Shown: piece by piece, positions 9,186-17,596 of the stretch | Position numbering within the stretch: the stretch's first letter is position 1 | Layout of the letters: the number at the start of each line of letters is the position of its first letter | Assembly (NCBI RefSeq): GCF_023546765.1 | Contig: NZ_CP097484.1 | Span: 2,264,001 to 2,328,000, forward strand | Length of the DNA stretch: 64,000 nt | Direction of reading: 5' to 3' | Origin: Methylobacterium tardum | Lineage (GTDB): Bacteria > Pseudomonadota > Alphaproteobacteria > Rhizobiales > Beijerinckiaceae | Position numbers and translations under genes: made by a program | Notes under the pieces: generated by a model | What the model saw: only the letters and a program-made list of their open reading frames with translations | What the model was told of the DNA's origin: nothing | The model's database searches: none

Positions 9186-10004
9186 CTATCCGTAGGTGTG
9201 GTCGTCGGCCGGGAACCGCCCGGCCCGGACCTCCTCGGCGTAGGCCCTTACGGCCTCCTCGATGTGGCTCCGCAGGCTCCCGAACTGGCGGACGAATTTC
9301 GGCGTGCGCTCGGACAGGCCGAGCATGTCCTCCAGAACGAGGATCTGCCCGTCGCAGACCGCAGAGGCGCCGATGCCGATCGTGGCGGCCGTGACCCGGG
9401 GCGAGGTGGCGATCGCCCGCGCCACCGGCTCGACGATCCCCTCCAGCACGATCGCGAAGGCGCCGGCCTCGGAGATCGCCCTGGCATCCTCCATGAGGCG
9501 CCGCTCGTCGTCGGGTGCCCGGCCCTGCACCTTGAAGCCGCCCATCGTGTTCACCGCCTGCGGGGTGAGGCCGATATGGCCCATCACCGGCACGCCGCGC
9601 TGGACCAGGAACGCCACCGTCTCAGCGAAATGGGCGCCGCCCTCCATCTTGATCGCGCCGGCCCCGGTCTCCTTCAGCACCCGGGAGGCGTTGAGGAAGG
9701 CCTGCTCGCGGCTCGCCTCGTAGGAGCCGAACGGCATGTCGACCACGACCAGCGCCTTCGACGTGCCGCGGATCACCGCCTGCGCCTGGAGGATCATCAT
9801 CTCCAGGGTCACGGGAATCGCCGATTCCATCCCGTGCATGACCATGCCGAGAGAATCGCCCACCAGGATGAAGTCGCAATAGGCGTCGGCGATGCCGGCC
9901 GTGTGCGCGTGGTAGGCGGTGAGCGCGGTGATCTTGCGCCCCTCGGCCTTGCGCTTGCCGATATCGATCGCCCGGAGCCGGCGAGACTGCACGACCTGCG
10001 ACAT
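9186..10004 (-). CDS. panB: 3-methyl-2-oxobutanoate hydroxymethyltransferase (ketopantoate hydroxymethyltransferase)
   Basis: 272 residues, full PanB length. It transfers a hydroxymethyl group from methylene-tetrahydrofolate to alpha-ketoisovalerate, the first committed step to pantothenate and CoA. The TIM-barrel motifs are clear: [29 protein letters not shown] (metal and substrate loop), [25 protein letters not shown] and the catalytic-glutamate region [11 protein letters not shown]. The ATG at 10004 is well placed. panC does not follow it in this window, so it is a lone pan gene here. A palindromic repeat occupies the region just upstream (10034-10143). Confidence 0.96.
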   Translation of the reverse strand: MSQVVQSRRLRAIDIGKRKAEGRKITALTAYHAHTAGIADAYCDFILVGDSLGMVMHGMESAIPVTLEMMILQAQAVIRGTSKALVVVDMPFGSYEASREQAFLNASRVLKETGAGAIKMEGGAHFAETVAFLVQRGVPVMGHIGLTPQAVNTMGGFKVQGRAPDDERRLMEDARAISEAGAFAIVLEGIVEPVARAIATSPRVTAATIGIGASAVCDGQILVLEDMLGLSERTPKFVRQFGSLRSHIEEAVRAYAEEVRAGRFPADDHTYG

Positions 10005-10033
10005 GGTTCAGACCTCTTCTGGCCCGGGCGTTT

Positions 10034-10143
10034 CCCCTCCTCCTTGCGGGGAGGGGCTAGGGGTGGAGGTGGTGCAGGATCAAGCGTTCCGGCGCCTCCT
10101 GCACCACCCCCACCTCCAACTCCTCTCACAAGGGGCAGGAGAG
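10034..10143. repeat. Imperfect palindromic intergenic repeat (family C)
   Basis: Arms GGAGGTGGTGCAGGA (10065-10079) and TCCTGCACCACCCCC (from 10097) are nearly complementary around a loop of about 17 bases. Outer CCCCTCC.../...AGGGG segments extend the symmetry. It sits between panB and the relay genes. It resembles the short transcribed repeats common in proteobacterial intergenic DNA. Confidence 0.6.
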
Positions 10144-10222
10144 ATCCCGGTCCGGTTACTGCATATCTTCGAGCCCTGCACGCGAGAGGGCCCGCCCCTC
10201 TTACACCGCCCGGCGCCCCAGG

Positions 10223-10819
10223 TCAGCGCCCCGCCTGCGGCTCGCTTCCCGCCTTCCAGGCCGGATCGACGCGCAGATTGGTGGTCTCGTGCTTCTCCTG
10301 CCAGCCCTCGACGCCCTCCGGGAACCAGCGCACCCCGGTATAGCCCGTCAGCACGAGGCGCTTGGCGGCGTTCCAGCTGCCCCAGCACTCCACGTGGCAG
10401 AACACCACCACGGGCACGGTCCTGTCGCCGCCGGTCAGCTCCGCGACCCGGGCGTAGAACTGCGCCTCGCGTGCCGGTGCCAGGGGCTCGGCCCCGGCCT
10501 CCGGCATCCAGACGGCGCCGGGGATCGAGGGGTGCACCGGCAGCCAGAGGCGGCCTTCGGGGAAGTTCGACGGTTTGCGATCCGGCGCCGCGACGTCGAT
10601 CAGCACCGGCTTGACCGGCTCCGCCATCAGGGCGGCCAGCGCGTCGGCGTCGACCACCTGCGCGCCCTTGAGGGTCGGCGGCGTGTAGCCCTTCGGCGGG
10701 CCCGCGTAGAGCCCGTCCGGCTCGGGCACGTTCACCGGTGAATCGGCCGGTGCGGCGGCGAGGCAGAGGAGCGCGGTGCAGGCCGCCGCGATCCGGCCTG
10801 TCAGGACGAGGAGACGCAT
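10223..10819 (-). CDS. PQQ-dependent catabolism-associated CXXCW-type rhodanese-like protein
   Basis: 198 residues. A signal peptide (MRLLVLTGRIAAACTALLCLAAAPA) sends it to the periplasm. The body is rhodanese-like: VKPVLIDVA, then WLPVHPSIPGAVWMPEAG, then VVVFCHVECWGSWNAAKRL. The last stretch has two cysteines three residues apart followed by Trp, the hallmark of the family named for its CXXCW motif and found with PQQ-dependent dehydrogenases. It ends VRWFPEGVEGWQ. It lies 2 bases downstream of the SoxYZ-like gene in one operon with the metallohydrolase. A redox or sulfur-relay role is inferred; the biochemical activity is not known. Confidence 0.85.
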   Translation of the reverse strand: MRLLVLTGRIAAACTALLCLAAAPADSPVNVPEPDGLYAGPPKGYTPPTLKGAQVVDADALAALMAEPVKPVLIDVAAPDRKPSNFPEGRLWLPVHPSIPGAVWMPEAGAEPLAPAREAQFYARVAELTGGDRTVPVVVFCHVECWGSWNAAKRLVLTGYTGVRWFPEGVEGWQEKHETTNLRVDPAWKAGSEPQAGR

Positions 10820-10821
10820 GC

Positions 10822-11661
10822 TCAGTTCGTCGCGCCGGGCGGGTTGAAGCTGTGCTGCCAGTGGCCGCCCTGGTTGTCGGAAGCCGCCACCTGGATCGGC
10901 TTGCCGTCCGGCTTGAACGCGAAGTTGATCACCGGGTTTGAGGCGATCGAGATGTCGCCCGTCATGGTGAAGACCTTCTGGTCGCCGGCCGAGACGGTGA
11001 GCTTGTCGATGTAGCGCGCCGGCGTGTAGTCGCGGGTGACCTGGTTCATCTGCATCCCGGAAAAGTTCGGGTGACGGATCATCAGCGTCGCCTCGACGGG
11101 CTTGCCGGGCTGGGTGTCGGCGAACTTCATGCGCATGTCGCCCATGCCCTTCATGGCCTCCTCGTCGCTCATGCCCATCGGGGCCGAGCAGCCGCCGGAC
11201 GCCTTCACGAACTGCTTGGCCTCGTAGAGCTTGCCGTCCTGCGTCTCCACCACGGCGTGCATGTCCGTGTAATTGTTGACCCTTACGCGCAGCTTCAGTT
11301 CCGCCGGATCCGCGGCGGGGCCGAACTCGAACTTGGCGGCGTAGGGCGCCGGGTTGTCGCCGATGATCAGCGAGACCGCCTTGATCTGCCCGGCCTGAGG
11401 CATGGTCAGGGTGATCGGCACCAGGGCGGCGTCGAGCGCGCGAGCGGGGGCCTCGATCTTCACGAGGCTGTCGGTCGGGGCGATCTGGCGGTCGCCGAAG
11501 ATCGACTTGGCGATCTCCTGCCAGCGGGCCGCCCGCTCCTGATCGGTGTCGGAGGCGCCGGCGGCCCGGGCCGAGAGGGCCAGCGGTCCCGACAGAGCGG
11601 TCGTCGCGAGGACGACACCGAGGGCGAGGCTGGAGAGCGTTTTTCCGGTCCTGAGCGTCAT
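10822..11661 (-). CDS. Quinoprotein dehydrogenase-associated SoxYZ-like carrier protein
   Basis: 279 residues with an N-terminal signal peptide (LSSLALGVVLATTALSGPLALSARA). The first half (about 45-165) is SoxY-like and carries the carrier cysteine in VKASGGCSAPMG; in true SoxY the cysteine is in a C-terminal GGCGG. The second half (about 175-275) is SoxZ-like: PVEATLMIRHPNFSGMQMNQ, then FTMTGDISIASNPVINF. SoxYZ proteins carry sulfur intermediates on a cysteine; this fused version accompanies PQQ enzymes, where its cargo is unknown. It sits between the metallohydrolase (42 bases upstream) and the rhodanese-like protein (2 bases downstream), so all three are probably co-transcribed. Confidence 0.88.
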   Translation of the reverse strand: MTLRTGKTLSSLALGVVLATTALSGPLALSARAAGASDTDQERAARWQEIAKSIFGDRQIAPTDSLVKIEAPARALDAALVPITLTMPQAGQIKAVSLIIGDNPAPYAAKFEFGPAADPAELKLRVRVNNYTDMHAVVETQDGKLYEAKQFVKASGGCSAPMGMSDEEAMKGMGDMRMKFADTQPGKPVEATLMIRHPNFSGMQMNQVTRDYTPARYIDKLTVSAGDQKVFTMTGDISIASNPVINFAFKPDGKPIQVAASDNQGGHWQHSFNPPGATN

Positions 11662-11703
11662 GGCGTGCCTCCCGATGATGTCGGATATGGGGAACTTAAA
11701 AGC

Positions 11704-12675
11704 CTATTCCCACTCGAGTTCCTGGTAGGCCACGGTGACGTTGCGGCCGTTATAGGTGTCGAACAGGGCCCACTTGTCCTTCTGGTCCGCCGCGACGGTC
11801 ATGACCGCCTTCTCGATCGGAACGTCCTTGGCGATCGCCGCGCGGGTGCCGTCGCGCAAGTCGGTCAGGTAGCCGGTGAGGTCGGCGAGCGCCGGGCCGA
11901 GATCGACCGTCACCGGCCCGTGGCCCGGCACGGCGCGGGTGGCGCCCAGGCCCTTCAGCCGCTCGGCTTCCTTCAGCCAGCCCCGGAGGCTGCCGTCGAG
12001 CGACGGGATCCGGTTCACGAACAGCAGGTCGGCGGGGAAGAGCAGGCCGCTGCCGGAATCCAGCATCGACAGGTCCGAGGTGGTGTGTGCCGGCCCATGG
12101 GCCGTGAAGGTCAGCCGGCGGTCGCCGAGGTCGATCTCGGCCGTGTCGGCCACCGTCATCGTCGGGTAGACCACCGGTCCGGTCCGGTCCTCGCCCAGGA
12201 GGTCGATCAGGCGCTTGCGGTAGAACTCGCCCCGCGCGGAGAGCGCCTCGGCGAGCTTGGCGTGACCGATGAAGACCGGCTTGTCCTGCACGAACGCCCC
12301 CGCTCCGAAGACGTGGTCCGGGTGGACATGGGTCAGGACCACGTGGGTGATTGGCTTCTGCGTGCGCTTGACGATCTCGGCGCGCAGCCACTGGCCGTCG
12401 GCGAGGCTGCCGCCCGATTCCGTGACCAGCACGCCGTCCCGGCCGATGAGGAAGCCGATATTGGCGATGGCGTCGGCGTTGTCGGGCGTGGCGTCGGCGA
12501 TTAAGCCCTTGCGCACGAACAGGCCGGGGCCGACCTCCTCCATCGTGAACGAGTCCGCGGCCCGGCCGAGGGTCGGCAGGCAACACAGGCACAGGCCGGC
12601 GAACAGGGCATGCCGCCGCGACAGGGTGCGCCCCGCGCCAGACGACTCCCGTGGATGGACGGCGGTCGCCGTCAT
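11704..12675 (-). CDS. Quinoprotein relay system zinc metallohydrolase (MBL fold)
   Basis: 323 residues. The leader TLSRRHALFAGLCLCCLPTLG has paired arginines and a hydrophobic core, suggesting Tat or Sec export. The metallo-beta-lactamase metal site is complete: THVHPDH (HxHxDH), a third His in HGPAHTTSD, and PGHGP near the C-terminus. The ATG at 12675 has GGGAGG upstream. It is the first gene of the three-gene relay unit and is divergent from a TetR gene, with an inverted repeat between them. Genes of this family co-occur with PQQ-dependent alcohol dehydrogenases. The substrate is unknown; thioester or persulfide hydrolysis on the SoxYZ-like carrier is a guess. Confidence 0.87.
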   Translation of the reverse strand: MTATAVHPRESSGAGRTLSRRHALFAGLCLCCLPTLGRAADSFTMEEVGPGLFVRKGLIADATPDNADAIANIGFLIGRDGVLVTESGGSLADGQWLRAEIVKRTQKPITHVVLTHVHPDHVFGAGAFVQDKPVFIGHAKLAEALSARGEFYRKRLIDLLGEDRTGPVVYPTMTVADTAEIDLGDRRLTFTAHGPAHTTSDLSMLDSGSGLLFPADLLFVNRIPSLDGSLRGWLKEAERLKGLGATRAVPGHGPVTVDLGPALADLTGYLTDLRDGTRAAIAKDVPIEKAVMTVAADQKDKWALFDTYNGRNVTVAYQELEWE

Positions 12676-12699
12676 GCCGAAACCTCCCTGTTCTTATTG

Positions 12700-12719
12700 T
12701 CTACCATTAAGTAGGTAGA
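12700..12719. promoter_or_regulatory. Inverted repeat, probable TetR operator
   Basis: TCTACC-N8-GGTAGA, with an AT-rich centre (ATTAAGTA), lies in the 126-base gap between the divergent metallohydrolase and tetR genes. It is 25 bases before the metallohydrolase start and 83 before the tetR start. Its size and place suit a TetR-family dimer regulating both genes. Confidence 0.55.
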
Positions 12720-12801
12720 TTTTTGCGCCGTCAAGTGTCAGACAGTCGGTGAGGAGCCGGCGGGGCGCACGTTCGTGTGAGCCGGAGGGAAGAGGGCCGC
12801 G

Positions 12802-13367
12802 ATGAGGGATACCCGCGCCGAATTGCTGATTCAGGCCGAGACCCTGGTTCGGGGGCGCGGCTATGCCGGTTTCAGCTACGCCGACCTCTCCGAGGCGGTG
12901 GGGATCCGCAAGGCCAGCATCCACCACCATTTCCCCACCAAGGTCGATCTCGGGGCCGCCCTGGTCGCGGCCTACGCGGCCCGCTACGCCGCCGCCCTCG
13001 ACACGATCCGCACCACGGTGGCGGACGGGCCGGGCCGGGTCGCGGCCTACGGGAAGCTGTATCTCGGCGGCGTCGAGCAGGGGCTCGGCTGCCTCTGCGC
13101 GGCGCTGGCCATCGAGGGCGAGGCCCTGCCCGAGCGCCTGCGCCGGGACATCGCGACGTTCTTCGAGGGGCATCTCGCCTGGCTGGAGGCGATCCTGCGC
13201 GAGGGCCGGCCGACGGGACCGTCCGCGACGGCGCGGAGGCCGCGGTGCTCGCCCGCTACGTCATCGCCACCCTGGAGGGCGCGCTGCTGATGGAGCGCCT
13301 GTTCGCGAGCCCTGCCTCCTTCGAGGGGACGCTGGCCGTGCTGGTCGAGGGTCTCAGGCCGCGGTGA
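12802..13367 (+). pseudogene. TetR family transcriptional regulator, frameshifted
   Basis: The N-terminus is a clear TetR HTH: LIQAETLVRGRGYAGFSYAD, then VGIRKASIHHHFPTKVDLGA. The frame starting at 12802 stays homologous to EAILREG (about 13203) and then goes wrong. The other frame takes over with ADGTVRDGAEAAVLARYVIA and ends LVEGLRPR at 13367. One missing base between 13207 and 13208 (GGCC-GGCC) explains it, and a T there would give CCTGG and Leu. The total length of about 188 residues would be normal. The regulator faces the relay operon across a shared inverted repeat, so it probably controls it. It is either a real pseudogene or a consensus error; I favour the latter because of matching defects elsewhere. 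Confidence 0.8.
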
Positions 13368-14072
13368 AGCGGGCGTAGCCGTCCGCCCGCAGCCGGCAGG
13401 CCGGGCAGGTGCCGCAGCCGTAGCCCCAGGGATGGCGCTGGCCGCGCTCGCCGAGGTAGCAGGTGTGGCTCTCCTCGGCGATCAGGTCGACCAGCGGCCG
13501 GCCGCCCAGGGACTCGGCGAGCCCCCAGGTCTGCGCCTTGTCGAGCCACATCAGCGGCGTGTGCAGTACGAAGCGGCGCTCCATGCCGAGGTTGAGCGCG
13601 ACCTGCAGCGCCTTGATCGTGTCGTCGCGGCAATCGGGATAGCCGGAATAGTCGGTCTCGCACATACCGCCGACCACGTGGCGGAGGCCTCGCCGGTAGG
13701 CGAGCGCCGCCGCGAAGGTCAGGAACACGATGTTGCGGCCGGGCACGAAAGTGTTGGGCAGGCCGGACGCCTCGTAGCCGATCGCAGCGTCTCGGGTCAG
13801 CGCCGTCTCGGACACCTGCCCGAGGGCGTCGAGGGCGAGCGTATGGTCATCGCCGAGCCGGCTCGCCCAGGCGGGGACGATGCGCGTCAGCCCCTCTCGC
13901 AGGGCGGCGCGCCGGTCGAGCTCGACCCGGTGGCGCTGGCCGTAATCGAACCCCAGGGTCTCGACCCGGTCGAACCGGTCGAGCGCCCAGGCCGGCAGGT
14001 GGCCGAATCCTGGCCGCCGGAGAACAGCACCAGCGCGGCGCGGTCTCCGGGGCCGACAGGGTCATTCGCCAT
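13354..14072 (-). pseudogene. queC: 7-cyano-7-deazaguanine synthase QueC, frameshifted
   Basis: QueC makes preQ0 from carboxydeazaguanine using ATP and ammonia, for queuosine. The frame begins [20 protein letters not shown] with the PP-loop SGGQDSATC, then breaks. The correct frame resumes as [20 protein letters not shown] and continues through [30 protein letters not shown] and the zinc-binding cysteines CGTCPAC to the stop at 13354. One missing base between 13993 and 13994 turns the expected TGC-CTG-GCC (Cys-Leu-Ala) into TGCCGGCC. The gene overlaps queD by 11 bases and runs convergently into tetR by 14 bases. Apart from that base the protein is complete (about 239 residues), so it may well be functional in the organism. 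Confidence 0.85.
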
Positions 14073-14418
14073 CGTACTCCGCCCAGGACATCGGGGTCTC
14101 GGCGACCCGAACCAGGGCGAGCCCCGGCAGGTCCGGTCGCAACCGATGCCAGATCCAGGCCGCGATGTTCTCGGCGGTCGGGTTCTCCAGCCCCTCGATC
14201 TCGTTGAGGCAATGGTGGTCGAGCCGCGCCAGCAGCGGGCCGAAGATCGACTCGATGTCGTAGAAATCGATCACCCAGCCGGTCTGGGGATCGACGGGCC
14301 CGGCGACGGTCAGCTCGACCCGGTAGGAATGCCCGTGCATCCGGTGGCAGCGGTGGGTCTCGGGCACGTTCGGCAGCCGGTGGGCCGCTTCGAAGGTGAA
14401 GGCTTGGGTGATTCTCAT
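14062..14418 (-). CDS. queD: 6-carboxytetrahydropterin synthase QueD
   Basis: 118 residues from the ATG at 14418 (MRITQAFTFEAAHRL). It converts dihydroneopterin triphosphate to 6-carboxytetrahydropterin, the first pathway-specific step to queuosine. The zinc-binding histidines are present: FEAAHRL and CHRMHGHSYRVEL. The catalytic-site elements DHHCLNEI and NPTAENIAAW are also clear. Its stop overlaps the start of queC, so the two are co-translated. queE is not seen in the window. An in-frame extension upstream to 14628 runs through a palindromic repeat and is not part of the gene. Confidence 0.94.
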   Translation of the reverse strand: MRITQAFTFEAAHRLPNVPETHRCHRMHGHSYRVELTVAGPVDPQTGWVIDFYDIESIFGPLLARLDHHCLNEIEGLENPTAENIAAWIWHRLRPDLPGLALVRVAETPMSWAEYDGE

Positions 14419-14448
14419 CGGTTTCGTCGCAGCGATCCCACCCGCACC

Positions 14449-14560
14449 CTCATCCTGAGGTGCCCGCGCGAGCGGGCCTCGAAGGAGCCCTCCAGCGCGC
14501 GGCGGTTGCTGGAGCCCTCCTTCGAGAGCTTCGCTGCGCCGCGCCACCTCGGGATGAGGT
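14449..14560. repeat. Palindromic intergenic repeat (family A, copy 1)
   Basis: A 112-base element. The outer arms CCTCATCCTGAGGTG and CACCTCGGGATGAGG match at 14 of 15 positions. Inner arms CTCGAAGGAGCCCTCCAG and CTGGAGCCCTCCTTCGAG are also nearly complementary. A related element of almost equal length lies at 53060-53173. Confidence 0.75.
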
Positions 14561-14641
14561 GATCTGGTGGGAGGATGCGGGATCGTCGGATCCGTTATCG
14601 GGTCGGGACCCTCATAGCACCGAATCAATCCCTGTGCCCGC

Positions 14642-15694
14642 CTAGTCGGATGCCTTCTCGGAAACCCCGGCCTGCGCGAAGGTCGCCATGCCGGTGTGGC
14701 AGGCGAGCGCGCCCTTGAGCAGGCCCATGGCCATGCCGGCGCCCGAGGCCTCGCCGAGCCGCATGCCGAGCGCCAGCAGCGGCACGAGGCCCAGCCGCTC
14801 CAGCACCTCCGCGTGGACCCCCTCCGCCGAGACGTGGCCGGCCAGGCAATGGTCGAGGGCGCTCGGGTCGGCGGCGTGCAGCACGGCGGCCGCGGCGGTC
14901 GCCACGTAGCCGTCGATCACCACCGGGATGCGCTGCAGCCGGGCCGCCAGGATCGCCCCCGCCATGGCGGCGATCTCCCGGCCGCCGAGGCGCGCTAGCA
15001 CCTGGAGCGGGTCGTCGAGATGCCCGGCATGGTGGGCGAGCGCCGCCTCCACGGCGGCGACCTTCCGGTCGAGGCCATCCCGGTCCACGCCGGTGCCGCG
15101 CCCGACCCAGTGGGCGGGGTCGCCGCCGAACAGGGCGGCGTAGAGGGCGGCCGCCACGGTGGTGTTGCCGATGCCCATCTCGCCAATGCCGAGGCAGTCG
15201 GTGCCGGCGGCCACCGCCTCCATGCCGAACGCCATCGTGGCGACCGTGGCGCGCTCATCGAGGGCCGGCGCTTCCGTGATGTCGCCGGTCGGCATGTCGA
15301 GGGCGAGGTCGAACACCTTGAAGCCGAGCCCGTAGGCCGCGCAGATCTGGTTGATCGCCCCGCCCCCGGCCGCGAAATTGTCGAGCATCTGCCGGTTGAC
15401 CGCGTCCGGGAAGGCCGAGACCCCTCGGCGTGTGACTCCGTGGCTGCCGGCGAAGACGCAGACCAGCGGCCGGTCGAAGGTCGGCGGCGCCTTGCCCTGC
15501 CACGCCGCCAGCCAGGACACGAGGCTCTCCAGGCGCCCGAGGGAGCCCGCGGGCTTGGTCAGGGTCGCGTCTCGGGCCGCGACGGCGGCCTGCGCGTCCC
15601 GGTCCGGGCCGGGCATGGCCTTCAGCAGGTTGCGGATGTCGTCGAAGGGACCGGGTTCGGGAGCGGTCATCGGGTCGGTCACCGGGTCGGACAT
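14642..15694 (-). CDS. cobT: Nicotinate-nucleotide-dimethylbenzimidazole phosphoribosyltransferase
   Basis: 350 residues, typical length. It makes alpha-ribazole phosphate, the lower-ligand precursor of cobalamin. Recognised motifs: LTKPAGSLGRLE, VFAGSHGVTRRGVSAFP, FAAGGGAINQIC, GIGEMGIGNTTVAAAL (the nucleotide-binding loop) and the C-terminal LALGMRLGEASGAGMAM. The neighbour on the other strand is cobS, which uses its product after dephosphorylation; the two genes are divergent with 118 bases between starts. The pathway is established for these families. No cobalamin riboswitch was recognised between them. Confidence 0.95.
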   Translation of the reverse strand: MSDPVTDPMTAPEPGPFDDIRNLLKAMPGPDRDAQAAVAARDATLTKPAGSLGRLESLVSWLAAWQGKAPPTFDRPLVCVFAGSHGVTRRGVSAFPDAVNRQMLDNFAAGGGAINQICAAYGLGFKVFDLALDMPTGDITEAPALDERATVATMAFGMEAVAAGTDCLGIGEMGIGNTTVAAALYAALFGGDPAHWVGRGTGVDRDGLDRKVAAVEAALAHHAGHLDDPLQVLARLGGREIAAMAGAILAARLQRIPVVIDGYVATAAAAVLHAADPSALDHCLAGHVSAEGVHAEVLERLGLVPLLALGMRLGEASGAGMAMGLLKGALACHTGMATFAQAGVSEKASD

Positions 15695-15812
15695 GGCGGC
15701 GATGATTTCCTGTGGGCGCCCCCCGACGGGGAGACGAAGCCGGATCGGGGCGACTATACTGGACCGGCTCGCTCCACCGGAGCGCGATTGCGGGCGGAAG
15801 CGAGAGACCGCG

Positions 15813-16635
15813 ATGGACAGGCAGACCGGCGGGGAGGCCGACTGGCCCGGGCGCGGCGCCCTCTACGACCTCGCCGGGTGCCTGCGCTTCTACTCCCGCC
15901 TGCCGGTGCCGCAACTGCCCGGCGAGCCGGACCCGCATCGGAGCCCCGACTTCACCACACTGCCGCGGATGCTGCCGCTGGCCGGCCTGATCCTCGCGCT
16001 GCCGGCCGCGCTGGTGCTGGCGGCCGGCTGGCGGATCGGGCTCGGGCCGTTCCTGGCCGCGACGCTCGCCATCGCGGTCCTGGTGGTGGCGACCGGCGCG
16101 CTCCACGAGGACGGGCTCGCCGACGTCGCGGACGGCTTCGGCGGCGGCACGACCCGGGAGCGCCGCCTGGAGATCATGCACGACAGCCGGATCGGCGCCT
16201 ACGGCGGCGCGGCCCTGGTCCTGGCGCTGGCCCTGCGGATCGGCGCCTTGGCGACGCTCCTCGACCGGACCGGCTACGCCGCCGCAACCGGCCTGATCCT
16301 GGCCGCGGCCCTGTCGCGGGTCGCCGCCCTCGCTCCGATGGTGCTGCTGCCGCCGGCCCGCCCGGGCGGGCTCTCGGCCTCGGTGGGGCGTCCGGACCGG
16401 GCGAGCCGCCACCGCCCTCGTCCTCGGCGCGGTGCTGGCGGTCCTGGCGGTGCCGCTCGGCCTGCCGTTCGGCGGTGTGGCGCTGATGATCCTGTGCGCG
16501 GGCCTCGCGGCGCTGGCCCTGGTCAGGCTCGCGCGCGCCCGGATCGGCGGCCAGACCGGGGACGTGATCGGCGCCTGCCAGCAGGTCTCGGAGATCGCCG
16601 CTCTGGTGGCGCTGGTCGCGGCGGTGGCGGCGTGA
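15813..16635 (+). pseudogene. cobS: Adenosylcobinamide-GDP ribazoletransferase CobS, frameshifted
   Basis: An integral membrane enzyme that joins adenosylcobinamide-GDP to alpha-ribazole. The frame from 15813 gives DLAGCLRFYSRLPVPQLPG, then GALHEDGLADVADGFGGG (the Asp/His-rich catalytic loop), MHDSRIGAYGG and LPPARPGGLSASVG. It then breaks near 16390-16405. The other frame continues with ATALVLGAVLAVLAVPLGLP and GDVIGACQQVSEIA, the conserved C-terminus, to the stop at 16635. Either one extra base or two missing bases fit. Restoring one base in each of the two CCGG tetramers at 16392-16395 and 16397-16400 gives the smooth reading GRPGPGRAATAL. Otherwise complete and adjacent to cobT. Confidence 0.82.
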
Positions 16636-16687
16636 CGGTTCGCCCGCGGTCATGACCCGGCCACGATCCCCCGGCCAAGGTTTCCCG

Positions 16688-16900
16688 ATGTTGCCCGCCC
16701 AGAAGCCCTCCTCGCCCTGCACCAAGGTCTGCGTGCTCGACGCCGCGACCGGGCTGTGCTGCGGCTGCGGGCGGACCCGCGACGAGATCGGCGCCTGGGG
16801 CTCGCTGTCGGAGGCGCAGCGCCGGACCATCATGGCCGGGCTCGAAGCCCGGATGCGCGGTGCCGGCCTCATGCCCCTGGAGGAGCCGCTGCCGTCATGA
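16688..16900 (+). CDS. DUF1289 domain-containing small protein
   Basis: 70 residues. It carries the DUF1289 pattern of four cysteines, CTKVC and CCGCGRT, followed by DEIGAWGSLSEAQRRTIMAG. The cysteines suggest a metal or iron-sulfur site, but no function is established. ATG 16688 is preferred (AAGG seven bases upstream); an ATG at 16652 would add 12 residues. Its stop overlaps the ATG of the next gene (ATGA), so it is translationally coupled to the membrane protease. Confidence 0.82.
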   Translation: MLPAQKPSSPCTKVCVLDAATGLCCGCGRTRDEIGAWGSLSEAQRRTIMAGLEARMRGAGLMPLEEPLPS

Positions 16901-17589
16901 TCTATCTCGGGCTGGCCGCGATCGCGCTCGTCCTCGTCGCCCTGGTCCTCAGCGACGGCAGCGACAGCGTCGGCGGCGTGATCGAGCCCGACCAGCTTGC
17001 CAGCCTCGCCTGGACGGGCATGATCCTGATCCTCGTGGTGGCCGGGTTCTGGCGGCAATTCACCGCCCGGCTCGGCGCGAACCTGCGGGCGTTCCTGGCC
17101 TGGGCGCTGATCGGCCTCGCCCTGGTCATCGGCTACAGCTACCGCGACCGGATCCAGGGGATCACGTCGCGGGTGGTCGGCGAGCTTCGGCCCGGGACCG
17201 CGACCTCCGGGGCCGACGGCGCCGTCACCATCACCCGGCGGGCGGACGGCGACTTCCGGGTGGAGGCCGAGGTCAACGGCCGGGTCCAGCCGTTCCTGTT
17301 CGACACGGGCGCGAGCAGCGTGGTGCTGACCGCCGAGAACGCCGCCGCCCTCGGCCTCACGCCGGCGCCGTCCGAATTCACCGCCCGCGTCTCCACCGCC
17401 AACGGCATCACCTACGCGGCGCCGATCCAGCTCGATGCGCTCACGGTCGGCACGATCACCGAGCGGCGGGTGAACGCCATGGTGGCCGTGCCCGGCGCGC
17501 TCTCGGCGAACCTCCTGGGCCAGAGCTTCCTGTCGCGGCTCTCGGGCTACGAGGTCCGGGGCGACCGGCTGATCCTCCGGCGGCCCTGA
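16897..17589 (+). CDS. TIGR02281-type clan AA aspartic protease, membrane-anchored
   Basis: 230 residues. There are three N-terminal membrane segments (about 2-18, 38-54 and 68-84), then a single retropepsin-like domain with the active-site motif FLFDTGASSVVLT (about residue 133) and the second conserved region NLLGQSFLSRLSGYEV. Being a half-size protease, it should work as a dimer; the catalytic side probably faces the periplasm. It overlaps the upstream DUF1289 gene by four bases. The substrate is unknown. Confidence 0.85.
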   Translation: MIYLGLAAIALVLVALVLSDGSDSVGGVIEPDQLASLAWTGMILILVVAGFWRQFTARLGANLRAFLAWALIGLALVIGYSYRDRIQGITSRVVGELRPGTATSGADGAVTITRRADGDFRVEAEVNGRVQPFLFDTGASSVVLTAENAAALGLTPAPSEFTARVSTANGITYAAPIQLDALTVGTITERRVNAMVAVPGALSANLLGQSFLSRLSGYEVRGDRLILRRP

Positions 17590-17596
17590 GCCCCGT

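Noticed and set aside
16652..16687. Upstream ATG for the DUF1289 protein
   Set aside because: It lacks a ribosome site and adds a leader with no similarity to the family; ATG 16688 is better.
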